Source: Flavivirga amylovorans
GTDB taxonomy: Bacteria > Bacteroidota > Bacteroidia > Flavobacteriales > Flavobacteriaceae
Length of the DNA: 64,000 nucleotides
Assembly (NCBI RefSeq): GCF_030540875.1
Contig: NZ_JAUOEM010000005.1
Span: 1-64,000 of the forward strand
Direction: 5' to 3'
The notes under the pieces are model-generated. The model ran no database searches, was not told where the DNA came from, and saw nothing but the letters and a program-made list of their open reading frames with translations. Position numbers and translations under genes: made by a program. Positions within the stretch are counted from its first letter, which is position 1; each line of letters opens with the position of its first letter. Positions 1-10,141 of this stretch are shown piece by piece.

Positions 1-147
1 TTATAGTTATTTATGTATCGGATGGCCTTCAAGGTCTTTTTTCAATATGTTAAGATATTTGCGCGCAGCGCAGTTGACAGTGTCCGGTCACAGTTTGCAG
101 TATTAGGTTACTGAAAACTGATTACTGGGACTGCTAACTTAAAACTT
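1..147 (+). other. rRNA operon spacer between 23S and 5S rRNA
   Basis: This is the segment directly upstream of the 5S gene and presumably the 23S-5S internal transcribed spacer; the 23S gene itself lies outside the window. No reading frame is evident. From about 70 to 145 it is built of short words of the type cagt/actg in both orientations, giving a self-complementary, low-complexity look. The operon assignment is inference from the 5S gene that follows. Confidence 0.6.
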
Positions 148-252
148 AAGGTGGTTATAGCGATGGGGCTCACCTCTTACCATTCCGAACAGAGAAGTTA
201 AGCCCATTAGCGCCGATGGTACTACATTCGTGGGAGAGTAGGTCGTTGCCTT
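148..252 (+). rRNA. rrf: 5S ribosomal RNA
   Basis: The core carries the conserved 5S word ccgaacagagaagttaagcc near 185-205 and the downstream gccgatggtact and tgggagagtagg blocks. The ends were set by helix I: 148-154 (aaggtgg) pairs with 246-252 (ttgcctt), allowing G-U pairs, giving about 105 nt, normal for Bacteroidota. It is the last gene of an rRNA operon entering from the left and is followed directly by an intrinsic terminator. Confidence 0.95.
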
Positions 253-258
253 TTTTAG

Positions 259-290
259 AAACCCTTCATAGAAATATGAAGGGTTTTTTG
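259..290 (+). terminator. rRNA operon terminator
   Basis: A perfect 10-bp stem (261-270 with 275-284, plus flanking A-T pairs) closes a GAAA tetraloop and is followed by a run of six T. It lies 7 nt after the 5S gene. Confidence 0.93.
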
Positions 291-494
291 TTTTTATACA
301 CGTTTGTTATTACTGCGAAACCGAGAATCTCAAACATTGTACTTATTTGATGAATTCACTACTGTCTAACACACTTCATTCATAAGGACGATTTGATATT
401 TAGGATTTTTTATTTTTATATGTAAGGAATTGATGCTTTGAAGACTAATGGAAAATTATTCTTTATTACAGTTTATTTAACTATTTTAGTATCC

Positions 495-989
495 ATGGAC
501 ATAATTATTAAATCGACCCTTAATACATTACAAAAATCTCAGTATTTATTAGATAAGTTAGACGATGCTATACTAAGTAATGCATCCGTGTCACCTTATA
601 ATTCAAGTATTGGGTCTCATTTAAGACATATTTTAGATTTTTATGACTGTATTCTAAATATAGAAGAGAACAGTGTAGATTTAACAGCTAGAAAAAGAGA
701 CACTAAAATTGAAACCTGCTGTAATTCTGCTAAAGATTATTTATTGAGCTTAATGGAAAACCTTAATGGTTTAAGAGGTGATCTCAATAACACTATTCGT
801 GTAATTGATGATTTAGGTCTTGGAAAAATAGAAATAACATATACTTTATCTGCTTTATTAGCTCAAGCTAATAGCCATACCATACATCACTATGCTATTA
901 TAAATTATATTTTAGATAGATTGGGAATAGTAATTAACGATAGTGATTTTGGTTATAACCCAACAACACCAAAGGAAACAGCATATTAG
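495..989 (+). CDS. DinB family protein
   Basis: A 164-residue helical protein resembling the DinB/YfiT-like four-helix bundle family, whose members hold a divalent metal with three histidines. Visible candidates are the GSHLRHILDF segment near the N-terminus and the SHTIHHYAI segment near the C-terminus; these are the family's usual ligand positions. Most members have no known substrate, and some are thiol-dependent metalloenzymes. The frame is open back to a TTG at 438, but the family homology begins at the ATG at 495, so the 19 preceding residues are probably not translated. It is convergent with the DUF6095 gene, sharing 4 nt (TTAG) at the stop codons. Confidence 0.7.
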   Translation: MDIIIKSTLNTLQKSQYLLDKLDDAILSNASVSPYNSSIGSHLRHILDFYDCILNIEENSVDLTARKRDTKIETCCNSAKDYLLSLMENLNGLRGDLNNTIRVIDDLGLGKIEITYTLSALLAQANSHTIHHYAIINYILDRLGIVINDSDFGYNPTTPKETAY

Positions 990-1222
990 TCTTGTTTTTT
1001 AAACATACTATCTAATATAGTATTTAGTCCTTTAAAAGCTAAATATACGGCTAATGCACAAATAATAATAGCTACAATTAGTATAGGAATGTATAAAGGC
1101 TTTTCTTGATTACTAAAAGCTATATGAAGGAGTATTGGACCTAAAAACATAGCTGCTAAAGAAGCTCCCATAGTTTTTAACCCTTTTACAAGGATATCCT
1201 TATTGGTTCTTTTAGTTTCCAT
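986..1222 (-). CDS. DUF6095 family small membrane protein
   Basis: 78 residues with two hydrophobic helices (about residues 18-36 and 44-66) separated by a short polar loop, a basic N-terminus (METKRTNKDILVKG) and a charged C-terminal tail. This matches the DUF6095 family found in Flavobacteriia; its function is unknown. The start overlaps the end of murQ by 11 nt, so the two are very likely cotranscribed and translationally coupled. It is a predicted inner-membrane protein; a role in cell-wall recycling is only suggested by the murQ linkage. Confidence 0.8.
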   Translation of the reverse strand: METKRTNKDILVKGLKTMGASLAAMFLGPILLHIAFSNQEKPLYIPILIVAIIICALAVYLAFKGLNTILDSMFKKQD

Positions 1223-2030
1223 TATTATAATTTTTGATAGCTAAACGTACACTACCATATTTTGTTAATAATTGCTGAGCTTCATTTTTTGAGATTTTTA
1301 ATTCACTCATAATCATTTTTGCTCCTCTATCAACTAGCTTATTATTGCTTAATTGCATATCTACCATTTTGTTTCCTTTTATATGTCCAAGTTGAATCAT
1401 GGTAGAAGTTGTGATCATATTAAGAACTAATTTTTGGGCTGTACCAGCTTTCATTCTAGAACTTCCCGTAACAAATTCTGGACCTACTATTACTTCTATT
1501 GGAAATTTTGCTGTTAGAGATAGTGGGCTATTAAGATTGCATGTAATACATCCAGTAACGATATTATTTTTATTACATGTATCCAGCGCAGCTATAACAT
1601 ATGGTGTTGTTCCAGAAGCAGCAATACCTATTACTACATCGTTTGAATTTACATTATGTTTTTGAAGATCGTCCCATCCTTCGGTAAGAGAGTCCTCTGC
1701 AAATTCTACAGCGTTTCTAATGGCTGTATCTCCACCTGCAATAAGACCGATGACTAAGTCGTGAGAAACCCCAAACGTTGGTGGACACTCTGATGCGTCT
1801 AAAATACCTAAACGTCCACTTGTACCTGCGCCTATGTAAAATAGTCGTCCACCTAATTTAAGTTTTTCTACTATCTGTTTTACTAATTTTTTAATTTGAG
1901 GTAGTGCTTTTTCAACAGCTAATGGTACTGCTTTATCTTCGTTATTTATATTGATAAGTAATTCATTAACACTCATCTTTTCCAGATGGTTGTAATGGGA
2001 ATCCTGCTCTGTGGTTTTTGTAAAACTCAT
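1212..2030 (-). CDS. murQ: N-acetylmuramic acid 6-phosphate etherase
   Basis: MurQ cleaves the D-lactyl ether of MurNAc-6-phosphate to GlcNAc-6-phosphate plus D-lactate in peptidoglycan recycling (cytoplasm). The 272-residue length is normal for the family. The SIS-type sugar-phosphate fold is recognisable: GAGTSGRLGILDASECPPTF around residues 67-86, GIAASGTTPYV around 135-145, and the SSRMKAGTAQKLVLNM block around 190-205. A C-terminal helical part carries the LSNNKLVDRGAKMI segment. The start ATG at 2030 lies only 5 nt from a good -7 promoter element, implying a nearly leaderless mRNA. It is first in an operon with the DUF6095 gene. Confidence 0.95.
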   Translation of the reverse strand: MSFTKTTEQDSHYNHLEKMSVNELLININNEDKAVPLAVEKALPQIKKLVKQIVEKLKLGGRLFYIGAGTSGRLGILDASECPPTFGVSHDLVIGLIAGGDTAIRNAVEFAEDSLTEGWDDLQKHNVNSNDVVIGIAASGTTPYVIAALDTCNKNNIVTGCITCNLNSPLSLTAKFPIEVIVGPEFVTGSSRMKAGTAQKLVLNMITTSTMIQLGHIKGNKMVDMQLSNNKLVDRGAKMIMSELKISKNEAQQLLTKYGSVRLAIKNYNNGN

Positions 2031-2035
2031 AGGAT

Positions 2036-2043
2036 CAAAAATA
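2036..2043 (-). promoter_or_regulatory. -7 element upstream of murQ
   Basis: On the minus strand this reads tatttttg, an exact match to the Bacteroidota -7 consensus TAnnTTTG. It ends 5 nt before the murQ ATG. No -33 TTG at the expected distance was seen. Confidence 0.5.
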
Positions 2044-2060
2044 TGAATTAATCCCCAGTT

Positions 2061-2192
2061 TTAATCATAAAGAATATCTTCAACTTCAATTTTTTTATCA
2101 TTTATAAAATCATAAAGAGTGAGTTGTCTTAAGATTACTATATCTTTTTTTAGAAATGCGTACCTTTTTGTTGCTACTTCTTTTTTACCAAA
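2061..2192 (-). pseudogene. in-frame open extension after the DUF4249 stop
   Basis: Directly after the TGA stop of the DUF4249 gene the same frame stays open for 43 codons and ends at TAA (2061-2063). The translation contains KRYAFLKKDIVILRQ and LYDFINDKKIEVEDI and has a protein-like composition, but there is no start codon. It could be a chance open frame, a read-through tail, or the 3' remnant of a lost gene. The DUF4249 protein already ends where family members usually do, so it is unlikely to be a missing part of that protein. Confidence 0.25.
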
Positions 2193-3011
2193 TCACTCAA
2201 TTATATAAGAGAAAACAGAGGTTTCTGAAACTCTAAAATAGCCAAAAGGATAGTTGTCTGGGTTTGTTTGATTTATACAATTTCCTCTTACAGTTGCAGG
2301 TTGGGTTTCAAATGGGTCGCCAGATTCATTATCAGTTTGTTGTAATAAAATATTTAGAAATTCGAAATTACGTTCAGATATCCCAGAACTCATAATTTTT
2401 AATTCATCACCTGTTTCGAGATCTTCACCTGAAAAAAATGCGAAAATTTGATTGCCATCAGTAAACTCATCATCATAAACTTCAAGGTTTATAGAGTTTT
2501 TTTTAATAATTAAAAATTCAAATAAATAAAAGTTTTTAATATTTGAAGGGTCATTGTAATATGCTTTTATTTCGGTTTCATCACCAGAAAAACCACCATC
2601 GTTTTTTTGTTCCACAAATTCTATTGGGGTTACGGGTATTAAAGTTTCAGTAGCTGTATACGTTTCATTATTATAAACAATCGTTAGATTGTAAGTGGTA
2701 TTTAATATTGGTAGGAAATTATTATTTATGTAAATACCTGAATTTTCTATTTCATTAAAAACAAAAGTACTATTATTTGAATCTGTAACTGTTACTGTAG
2801 CTCCAGTTGCAGGGGGAACTATACTATCAAAAAATGGAGCTGTTAAACTTAATTTAATGGATTGATTTTTTCCATCTGTTCCTTTAACCCAACTTAAAGA
2901 TGCATCGATGACTAATCTTGGTTCTGCAGTATTCAAATCTATATCCACGACGTCTTCACAGGATGCTAATGAAAACATATAAAAAATGAATAGGTACTTA
3001 ATTTTTTTCAT
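2193..3011 (-). CDS. DUF4249 domain-containing outer-membrane lipoprotein
   Basis: A 272-residue lipoprotein: a hydrophobic signal with the lipobox LASC at about residues 14-17, then EDVVDIDLN and beta-rich repeats of the DUF4249 type. The start was placed at 3011 (MKKIKYLFIFY) because the 23 codons upstream in the open frame lack signal-peptide character and would overlap the preceding receptor gene. It follows the TonB-dependent receptor gene with a 4-nt gap, the standard Bacteroidota arrangement in which the DUF4249 protein probably acts as the surface or periplasmic partner of the receptor. The substrate is unknown. Confidence 0.85.
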   Translation of the reverse strand: MKKIKYLFIFYMFSLASCEDVVDIDLNTAEPRLVIDASLSWVKGTDGKNQSIKLSLTAPFFDSIVPPATGATVTVTDSNNSTFVFNEIENSGIYINNNFLPILNTTYNLTIVYNNETYTATETLIPVTPIEFVEQKNDGGFSGDETEIKAYYNDPSNIKNFYLFEFLIIKKNSINLEVYDDEFTDGNQIFAFFSGEDLETGDELKIMSSGISERNFEFLNILLQQTDNESGDPFETQPATVRGNCINQTNPDNYPFGYFRVSETSVFSYIIE

Positions 3012-3015
3012 AATC

Positions 3016-5391
3016 TTAAAGTTTAAAATTATAAGATATTGATGGTATGATTCCAAAAATAGCCAATCGAGAAGCTTCATTTAATCCAGTTTCTGTATTT
3101 TGACCAAAGGATATTGAAGCGGCATTTCTACGGTTGTATATATTGTATATACCGAACACCCAATAACTTTGAAAGCGTTTACTTTTCTTAGGTTTTGGCG
3201 TATAGTTAAACGAAACATCTAATCTATTATAAGATGGTAATCTATCTGAATTTCTATCATTGTAATTAGGTACGGTAATACCATTGAATATATATTGTCC
3301 ATTTGGAAACGTAGCAGGTTGACCGGTTTGGAATAAAAAGTTAGCATTTATTTTCCATTGATCACTCCATTTGTAGCTTCCTGTAAACGAAATATCATGA
3401 GTTTTATCAAAGGGTGTTTTGTACCAATTACCATTATTAATACCTAATTCGGATGCTGTTCTTCCTGGTGTTTGCTGTTCAGATTTTGAGAGTGTATATG
3501 CTAGCCAACCTTTAAATTTTCCTTCATTTTTACGAAGCAAGACTTCTAATCCATAGGCTCTTGATCGTCCATTTAATATAACTTGTTCAATAGCATTATT
3601 GGCAATTAAATCAGCACCATCTATATAATCTATTCTATTTTTTACTCTTTTATAAAAACTTTCCAATTCTAGAGAATACCTATTGTCTTTAAAGTTTTTA
3701 AAATAACCGATGGCGTATTGATCGAGTAATTGTGGTTTTATATACTTTCCACTAGGTGTCCAAATATCTAAAGGTGTGGGAGAGTTGGTATTTGATAATA
3801 AATGTAAGTATTGACTCATTCTATTATAACTCAATTTTATAGAGTTCTCAGAATTTAATTGATATGCTAGAGAAGCTCTGGGCTCTAAATTAAAAAAGCT
3901 AGCAATAACATCACTTCGCTTAAAGCTTTCTGTGCCTATTGGTGGCGCTTTTTCGTAAATCTGAAAATTTTCATTAAATACAACGGCATGATCGTTTTCA
4001 TAAATATTAAGTTCATCTTGACCCAAACGGTGAAAAGAACTTAAGCGTAAACCATAAGATAACGCTAATTTGTCCGATAGTTTATGTTCTGCATCTAAGT
4101 AAATCGCATTTTCGAAAGCGTATTTATCAATTAATTTAAACGGGTTAACTCCAGAAGATTCTACAGTTGGATTTATATCTCCTGGGTTGAATGTATAATA
4201 AATACTATTCAAGCCATATTGTAGTTTTATTTTATCATTGATATAATGCTTGAAATCATATTTTAAATTAAAATTCTGAATACCAGAAACCCAATCAAAT
4301 TCAACAAAATTTAATTTTAAATCATAGTAATAATCAGAGTAAATTAAGGATAGGTTAGAGAAAATTTTGTCTGAAAATAAATGATTCCATCTAAAATTTA
4401 AAACAGAGTTTCCATAAGTGTTTTCAAAAGTATCTTCAATTCTAAAAACATCTCGGCCAAAATATCCGGATAAGTAAATGTTATTTCTATTATTTAATTT
4501 ATAACTTAATTTAGTGTTTAAGTCGTAAAAATATGCAATATTATCAATGTCAAAAAGGGGCAAAAATATGTGTGCATAACTTGATCTACCACCAAAAAGA
4601 AAAGATCCTTTTTCCTTTTTTATTGGACCTTCGGCTAATAGTCTACTAGAAACAATACCGATACCTCCATTCATATGGAATTCTTTATTATTCCCTTCTT
4701 TTTGATACATATCTAATACAGATGAAACTCTGCCGCCATACCTTGCAGGAATTCCTCCTTTATACAATCGAAGGTCTTTGATAGCATCTGGATTGAAAAC
4801 AGAAAAGAAGCCAAATAAATGGGATGAATTATAAACGATGGCTTCGTCTAAGAGTATTAAATTTTGATCTGCCGAGCCTCCTCTAACATTGAACCCTGAA
4901 GATCCCTCTCCAGCATTAGTAACACCTGGGAGTAATGTAATGGCTTTAATAATATCTGCTTCCCCTAGAACTACGGGGATTTCTTTTATGGTACTTGATG
5001 TGAGTTTATTAACACTCATCTGGGGTGTTTTTATATTGAGTTTTTCAATATTTTCAGTAATAACGATCTCATCTAGGTTTTCTGAAGATTCTATTAGGCT
5101 GAAGTTTTTAGTAATATCTTCTGAAAGTATAATGGTTTCAGACTTTGCTGTAAAGCCTAAATAACTGATTATAATTTTATACTTCCCTTCTGGTAATGTA
5201 ATGGAATAAAACCCATATTCATTTGTAGTAGTTCCTGATTGAATCTCAGGAAAGATAATATTAACACCAATTAGGGTTTCGTTACTTTTTTCTTCTGAAA
5301 TAGTCCCACTCAGCGTAAACTTTTGTTGAGCTTCTGTTGATAGAATATTAAAACATAACGTGAAAATAAACCATAATAATAGGTGTTTCAT
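3016..5391 (-). CDS. TonB-dependent receptor with carboxypeptidase-like regulatory domain
   Basis: A 791-residue outer-membrane receptor. A signal peptide (residues 1-21, ending TEAQQ) is followed by a carboxypeptidase-D-regulatory-like beta domain (about 25-105, with GTISEEKSNETLIGVNI and GYYS-type repeats), a plug domain (about 120-225, containing GEGSSGFNVRGGSADQNLIL and the GGIPARYGGRVSS plug end) and a 22-strand barrel ending in an aromatic beta-signal (ISYNFKL). It forms an operon with the DUF4249 lipoprotein downstream. The family mediates TonB-driven uptake, but no specificity can be read from the sequence. No anti-sigma factor or SusD gene is adjacent. Confidence 0.9.
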   Translation of the reverse strand: MKHLLLWFIFTLCFNILSTEAQQKFTLSGTISEEKSNETLIGVNIIFPEIQSGTTTNEYGFYSITLPEGKYKIIISYLGFTAKSETIILSEDITKNFSLIESSENLDEIVITENIEKLNIKTPQMSVNKLTSSTIKEIPVVLGEADIIKAITLLPGVTNAGEGSSGFNVRGGSADQNLILLDEAIVYNSSHLFGFFSVFNPDAIKDLRLYKGGIPARYGGRVSSVLDMYQKEGNNKEFHMNGGIGIVSSRLLAEGPIKKEKGSFLFGGRSSYAHIFLPLFDIDNIAYFYDLNTKLSYKLNNRNNIYLSGYFGRDVFRIEDTFENTYGNSVLNFRWNHLFSDKIFSNLSLIYSDYYYDLKLNFVEFDWVSGIQNFNLKYDFKHYINDKIKLQYGLNSIYYTFNPGDINPTVESSGVNPFKLIDKYAFENAIYLDAEHKLSDKLALSYGLRLSSFHRLGQDELNIYENDHAVVFNENFQIYEKAPPIGTESFKRSDVIASFFNLEPRASLAYQLNSENSIKLSYNRMSQYLHLLSNTNSPTPLDIWTPSGKYIKPQLLDQYAIGYFKNFKDNRYSLELESFYKRVKNRIDYIDGADLIANNAIEQVILNGRSRAYGLEVLLRKNEGKFKGWLAYTLSKSEQQTPGRTASELGINNGNWYKTPFDKTHDISFTGSYKWSDQWKINANFLFQTGQPATFPNGQYIFNGITVPNYNDRNSDRLPSYNRLDVSFNYTPKPKKSKRFQSYWVFGIYNIYNRRNAASISFGQNTETGLNEASRLAIFGIIPSISYNFKL

Positions 5392-5417
5392 GTAATAGCT
5401 TTTTTTTATAAAAGTAT

Positions 5418-5446
5418 AAAAAAAAGCCCCTAAAAAGGAGCTTTTA
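5418..5446 (-). terminator. intrinsic terminator of icd
   Basis: An imperfect stem (aaaagc-c-cc against gg-a-gctttt, one mismatch) with a T-rich tail on the minus strand, located between the icd stop codon and the receptor gene. It should separate the two minus-strand transcription units. Confidence 0.7.
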
Positions 5447-5468
5447 AATATTCTTTATGATAATATGA

Positions 5469-7697
<2,229 letters not shown>

Positions 7698-7707
7698 TTA
7701 TTATAAA

Positions 7708-7743
7708 GCTAAAAACACGTATATAAGTAGATTCGTTTTTAGC
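7708..7743 (-). promoter_or_regulatory. hairpin at the predicted 5' end of the icd mRNA
   Basis: A perfect 9-bp inverted repeat, gctaaaaac with gtttttagc (7708-7716 and 7735-7743), encloses 18 nt. It begins about 5 nt downstream of the likely -7 element at 7748-7755, so the stem would form at or next to the transcript's 5' terminus. A stabilising or regulatory role is inference. Confidence 0.3.
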
Positions 7744-7747
7744 CTTG

Positions 7748-7755
7748 CGAATATA
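7748..7755 (-). promoter_or_regulatory. possible -7 element of icd
   Basis: Reads tatattcg on the minus strand, one base off TAnnTTTG. The same variant stands in front of the glycosyltransferase gene at 52837. No good -33 element was seen. Confidence 0.3.
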
Positions 7756-7889
7756 CGAAAATGCATGATTAAAAATGTTTAAATATTGTATGAAAAACAA
7801 TTAAAAAGGAATAGTTTTAATGGAATTGTAAAAAAATATGCAGATAGTAAGGATTTAATAAAAAACAGGAGCTGAAGTTGTAAAATAAC

Positions 7890-7933
7890 AAAAGCCATAT
7901 CACGGAAGAATAAATCTTCTCTGACATGGCTTT
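7890..7933. terminator. long imperfect hairpin, terminator-like
   Basis: The arms 7890-7909 and about 7915-7933 pair over roughly 19-20 positions with a few mismatches around a 5-nt loop. Both flanks are T-rich on their respective strands, so it could end transcripts in either direction. No gene directly ends here, which makes it the possible 3' end of an unannotated RNA. Confidence 0.4.
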
Positions 7934-8480
7934 CTTTGAAATAATATAACGTGACCTAATTAGTATTGCTACTAAATCAATTTAAATTTACATTTAAATT
8001 TTTTCAATTCAAGTGCTATTATTTCAACGAAACAGATTAGTAATTTCAATATGCATTGACCTATTACTAAGCATGTTTCTTTTAATTGTTTTTCTTGATC
8101 CTATTAACTATGCTTTTCGTTTTCACGTTAAGCTTGTTGATAGCATTGCCCATATTACAACATTCACTTTCGATTCTGTTGTTTTTTAAGCTTTCAATTA
8201 CACTAGTTGCTAACTACTTTCGTATTTAGGACTTTTTGCAATATCATGGTTTTTAGCTTACACACGCATACACGTGGCTCTAAAAAACCTCAAAAAACAA
8301 TTATATAATAAAGAACGTTACCTTATTAAGAATAATATAAATTTATGTTGCCACAAAACCAACCAAAGGTTGTTATTATTTCTATGTTGCTAATATAAGA
8401 CCAGAAACTAAATAAACAAACTTTTCAAAGCATTAGATATCAACGATTTATGAACCATACTTATTAACTTTTGTTAATAA

Positions 8481-8510
8481 AAAAAGCCTTGATATAGATC
8501 AAGGCTTTTA
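8481..8510 (-). terminator. intrinsic terminator of rplS
   Basis: A perfect 12-bp stem (8482-8493 with 8498-8509), a 4-nt loop, and a T run on the minus strand, 28 nt after the rplS stop codon. Confidence 0.9.
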
Positions 8511-8537
8511 AATAATTGCTTTTGCAATAAATCGTTA

Positions 8538-8888
8538 TTAATGTCTACGCTCTTTAATTCTGGCTTTTTTACCAGTAAGGCCTCTAAAGTAGTAGATTCT
8601 TGCTCTACGTACTTGACCACGTTTGTTAACTTCTATTTTTTGTAATGCAGGTAAATTAATTGGGAAAATACGTTCAACGCCAATTGATCCTGACATTTTT
8701 CTAATGGTAAAAGTTTCTGATGTTCCAGATCCTCTTCTTTGTATTACAACACCTCTAAAAAACTGAGTTCTTGTTTTACTTCCTTCTTTAATTTCGTAAT
8801 AAACAGTAATTGTATCACCAGCTGAAAATTCTGGTAAATCTTTTCTTGTTACAAATTCGTCTTGTACAAATTTTACTAAAGATTCCAT
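8538..8888 (-). CDS. rplS: 50S ribosomal protein L19
   Basis: A 116-residue protein with the L19 landmarks: FSAGDTITVYYEIKEGSKTR, FRGVVIQRRGSGTSETFT, the MSGSIGVERIFPINLPALQK core and the KRGQVRRARIYYFRGLTGKK tail. L19 sits at the 30S-50S interface. It is a monocistronic unit with its own promoter (-7 at 8963-8970) and terminator. In many bacteria rplS and trmD share an operon; here they are neighbours on the same strand but separated by a small oppositely oriented gene and by a separate trmD promoter. Confidence 0.98.
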   Translation of the reverse strand: MESLVKFVQDEFVTRKDLPEFSAGDTITVYYEIKEGSKTRTQFFRGVVIQRRGSGTSETFTIRKMSGSIGVERIFPINLPALQKIEVNKRGQVRRARIYYFRGLTGKKARIKERRH

Positions 8889-8962
8889 ATCTTTAAATTT
8901 AATTATAATTAAATCAGAACAACATTCACGATTCTCGCCAGAGGTTAACCCGAAATTGGCTG

Positions 8963-8970
8963 CAAAGATA
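8963..8970 (-). promoter_or_regulatory. -7 element of the rplS promoter
   Basis: Reads tatctttg on the minus strand, an exact TAnnTTTG. A TTG (8990-8992) lies upstream with a 19-nt spacer, matching the Bacteroidota -33/-7 layout. The predicted 5' leader is about 70 nt. Confidence 0.65.
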
Positions 8971-9136
8971 GTTAATTATTAATAATGAACAATTAATAAT
9001 TATATTTTTTATGTGATTCCTTTTATGCTTAAAAAGTTAAGCTATCCTCTCTCTTTTCTACTGCAAAATGATATTGTGAAGCTAGATAGTTATTGTTTTT
9101 TATTAATTATATTTATTTTACTAAAACTAAATTTAT

Positions 9137-9319
9137 ATGATGTTAATTCTTCTTGTATACAATCCAACTCTCGAAGAATGGCTTGTTCTTGGTGGAGGCG
9201 TTTTTTTTATTTTATTAATAGCTTATTTATTTACCAAGTATACCAAATATGGAGGAGGGAGTAATTATGGTATAACGGGAGAATTTGATGATGATTTTGA
9301 TCATTTAAATGATGATTAG
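9137..9319 (+). CDS. small single-pass membrane protein, function unknown
   Basis: 60 residues: a short N-terminus ([15 protein letters not shown]), one transmembrane helix (about 16-34, [19 protein letters not shown]), a Gly/Ser linker and an acidic cytoplasmic tail ending [11 protein letters not shown]. No family is recognised, but the acidic tail, the frame preserved against an overlapping alternative frame and the exact 4-nt stop overlap with trmD suggest a real gene. The ATG at 9140 is an equally possible start. It lies between rplS and trmD but on the opposite strand. Confidence 0.65.
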   Translation: MMLILLVYNPTLEEWLVLGGGVFFILLIAYLFTKYTKYGGGSNYGITGEFDDDFDHLNDD

Positions 9320-9999
9320 GATTCATCCTCCAATAAATCTGGTCGTTTATCTTTAGTTCGTTGATATGCCTGTTCTTCACGCCATTTTTCAATTTCAGGG
9401 AGGTTTCCACTAAATAATAATTCTGGGACTTTCCAACCTTTGTAATCGCGAGGTTTTGTATAGATAGGCGGCGCTAATAAATCATCTTGAAACGAATCCG
9501 TTAAGGCTGAAGTTTCATTTCCTAGTACCCCAGGAATTAATCGTATTACAGCATCACAAAGTACGGCTGCCCCTAATTCACCACCAGATAGTACGTAATC
9601 ACCAATAGAAATTTCTCTAGTTATAAGATGGTCGCGTACACGTTGGTCTACTCCTTTATAATGACCACATAGAATAATTATATTTTCTTTTAAAGATATT
9701 TGGTTAGCAATACCTTGTTTTAATGTTTCGCCGTCTGGCGTCATATAAATAATCTCGTCATATTCTCTTTCTGCTTTAAGGGCAGAAATACATGTATCTA
9801 TAGGTTCTACCATCATTACCATACCAGCACCGCCACCAAATTGCGTATCATCAATAGATTTGTAATTATCTGTAGTATAATCTCGTAAATTATGAAAATG
9901 AACTTCTACCAGACCAGCTTGAATAGCGCGTTTTAAAATTGAGGCTTCAAAAGGGCTTTTAAGTAATTCTGGTAAAACAGTAATAATATCTATACGCAT
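9316..9999 (-). CDS. trmD: tRNA (guanine(37)-N1)-methyltransferase
   Basis: TrmD methylates G37 next to the anticodon in tRNAs reading CNN/GNN-type codons, preventing frameshifting. The 227-residue protein starts [12 protein letters not shown] and shows the SPOUT trefoil-knot signatures [13 protein letters not shown] (about 54-66), [13 protein letters not shown] (about 110-122) and [16 protein letters not shown] (about 132-147). It is slightly shorter than the E. coli protein, ending in a charged [12 protein letters not shown] tail. It is convergent with the small membrane protein gene (TTAG overlap) and has its own -7 element at 10019-10026. Confidence 0.97.
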   Translation of the reverse strand: MRIDIITVLPELLKSPFEASILKRAIQAGLVEVHFHNLRDYTTDNYKSIDDTQFGGGAGMVMMVEPIDTCISALKAEREYDEIIYMTPDGETLKQGIANQISLKENIIILCGHYKGVDQRVRDHLITREISIGDYVLSGGELGAAVLCDAVIRLIPGVLGNETSALTDSFQDDLLAPPIYTKPRDYKGWKVPELLFSGNLPEIEKWREEQAYQRTKDKRPDLLEDES

Positions 10000-10018
10000 A
10001 GGGTTGTCTTAAGAATTG

Positions 10019-10026
10019 CAAAGATA
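10019..10026 (-). promoter_or_regulatory. -7 element upstream of trmD
   Basis: Reads tatctttg on the minus strand, an exact TAnnTTTG, 19 nt upstream of the trmD ATG. No -33 TTG at the right spacing. Confidence 0.5.
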
Positions 10027-10088
10027 ATTTAATTGTTTGTTATTTTGGATTGTCTTTTTACGAGCCATTTGTTAAACCATAACCAAAA

Positions 10089-10118
10089 AAAAATCTGTAA
10101 GTTTAATTACAGATTTTT
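10089..10118 (-). terminator. terminator of the coiled-coil protein gene
   Basis: A perfect 12-bp stem (10089-10100 with 10107-10118) with a 6-nt loop, followed by T8 on the minus strand. It lies 23 nt beyond the stop codon of the gene that ends at 10142. Confidence 0.88.
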
Positions 10119-10141
10119 AAGTTTATTCTTAGAAAGAATTT

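Noticed and set aside
1399-1665. Plus-strand frames lying inside murQ, icd, ribD, dnaA and similar genes
   Set aside because: They are antisense shadows of well-identified genes, with no family similarity of their own.
3012-3080. Upstream extension of the DUF4249 gene to 3080
   Set aside because: It would overlap the receptor gene, and the 23 extra residues precede a perfectly good signal peptide at 3011.
7890-8340. tmRNA or RNase P RNA in the icd-rplS gap
   Set aside because: The gaggaaagtccgg motif of RNase P RNA and the tRNA-like ends and tag frame of tmRNA were not found on either strand.
8974-9001. 10-bp AT-only inverted repeat upstream of rplS
   Set aside because: It is made only of A and T in an AT-rich promoter region; it overlaps the likely -33 element and is too weak to call a separate site.
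9013-9264. 83-codon plus-strand frame overlapping the small membrane protein gene
   Set aside because: It runs out of frame with the 9137-9319 gene, which has the better start, a clear transmembrane helix and an acidic tail; the longer frame looks like a shadow.
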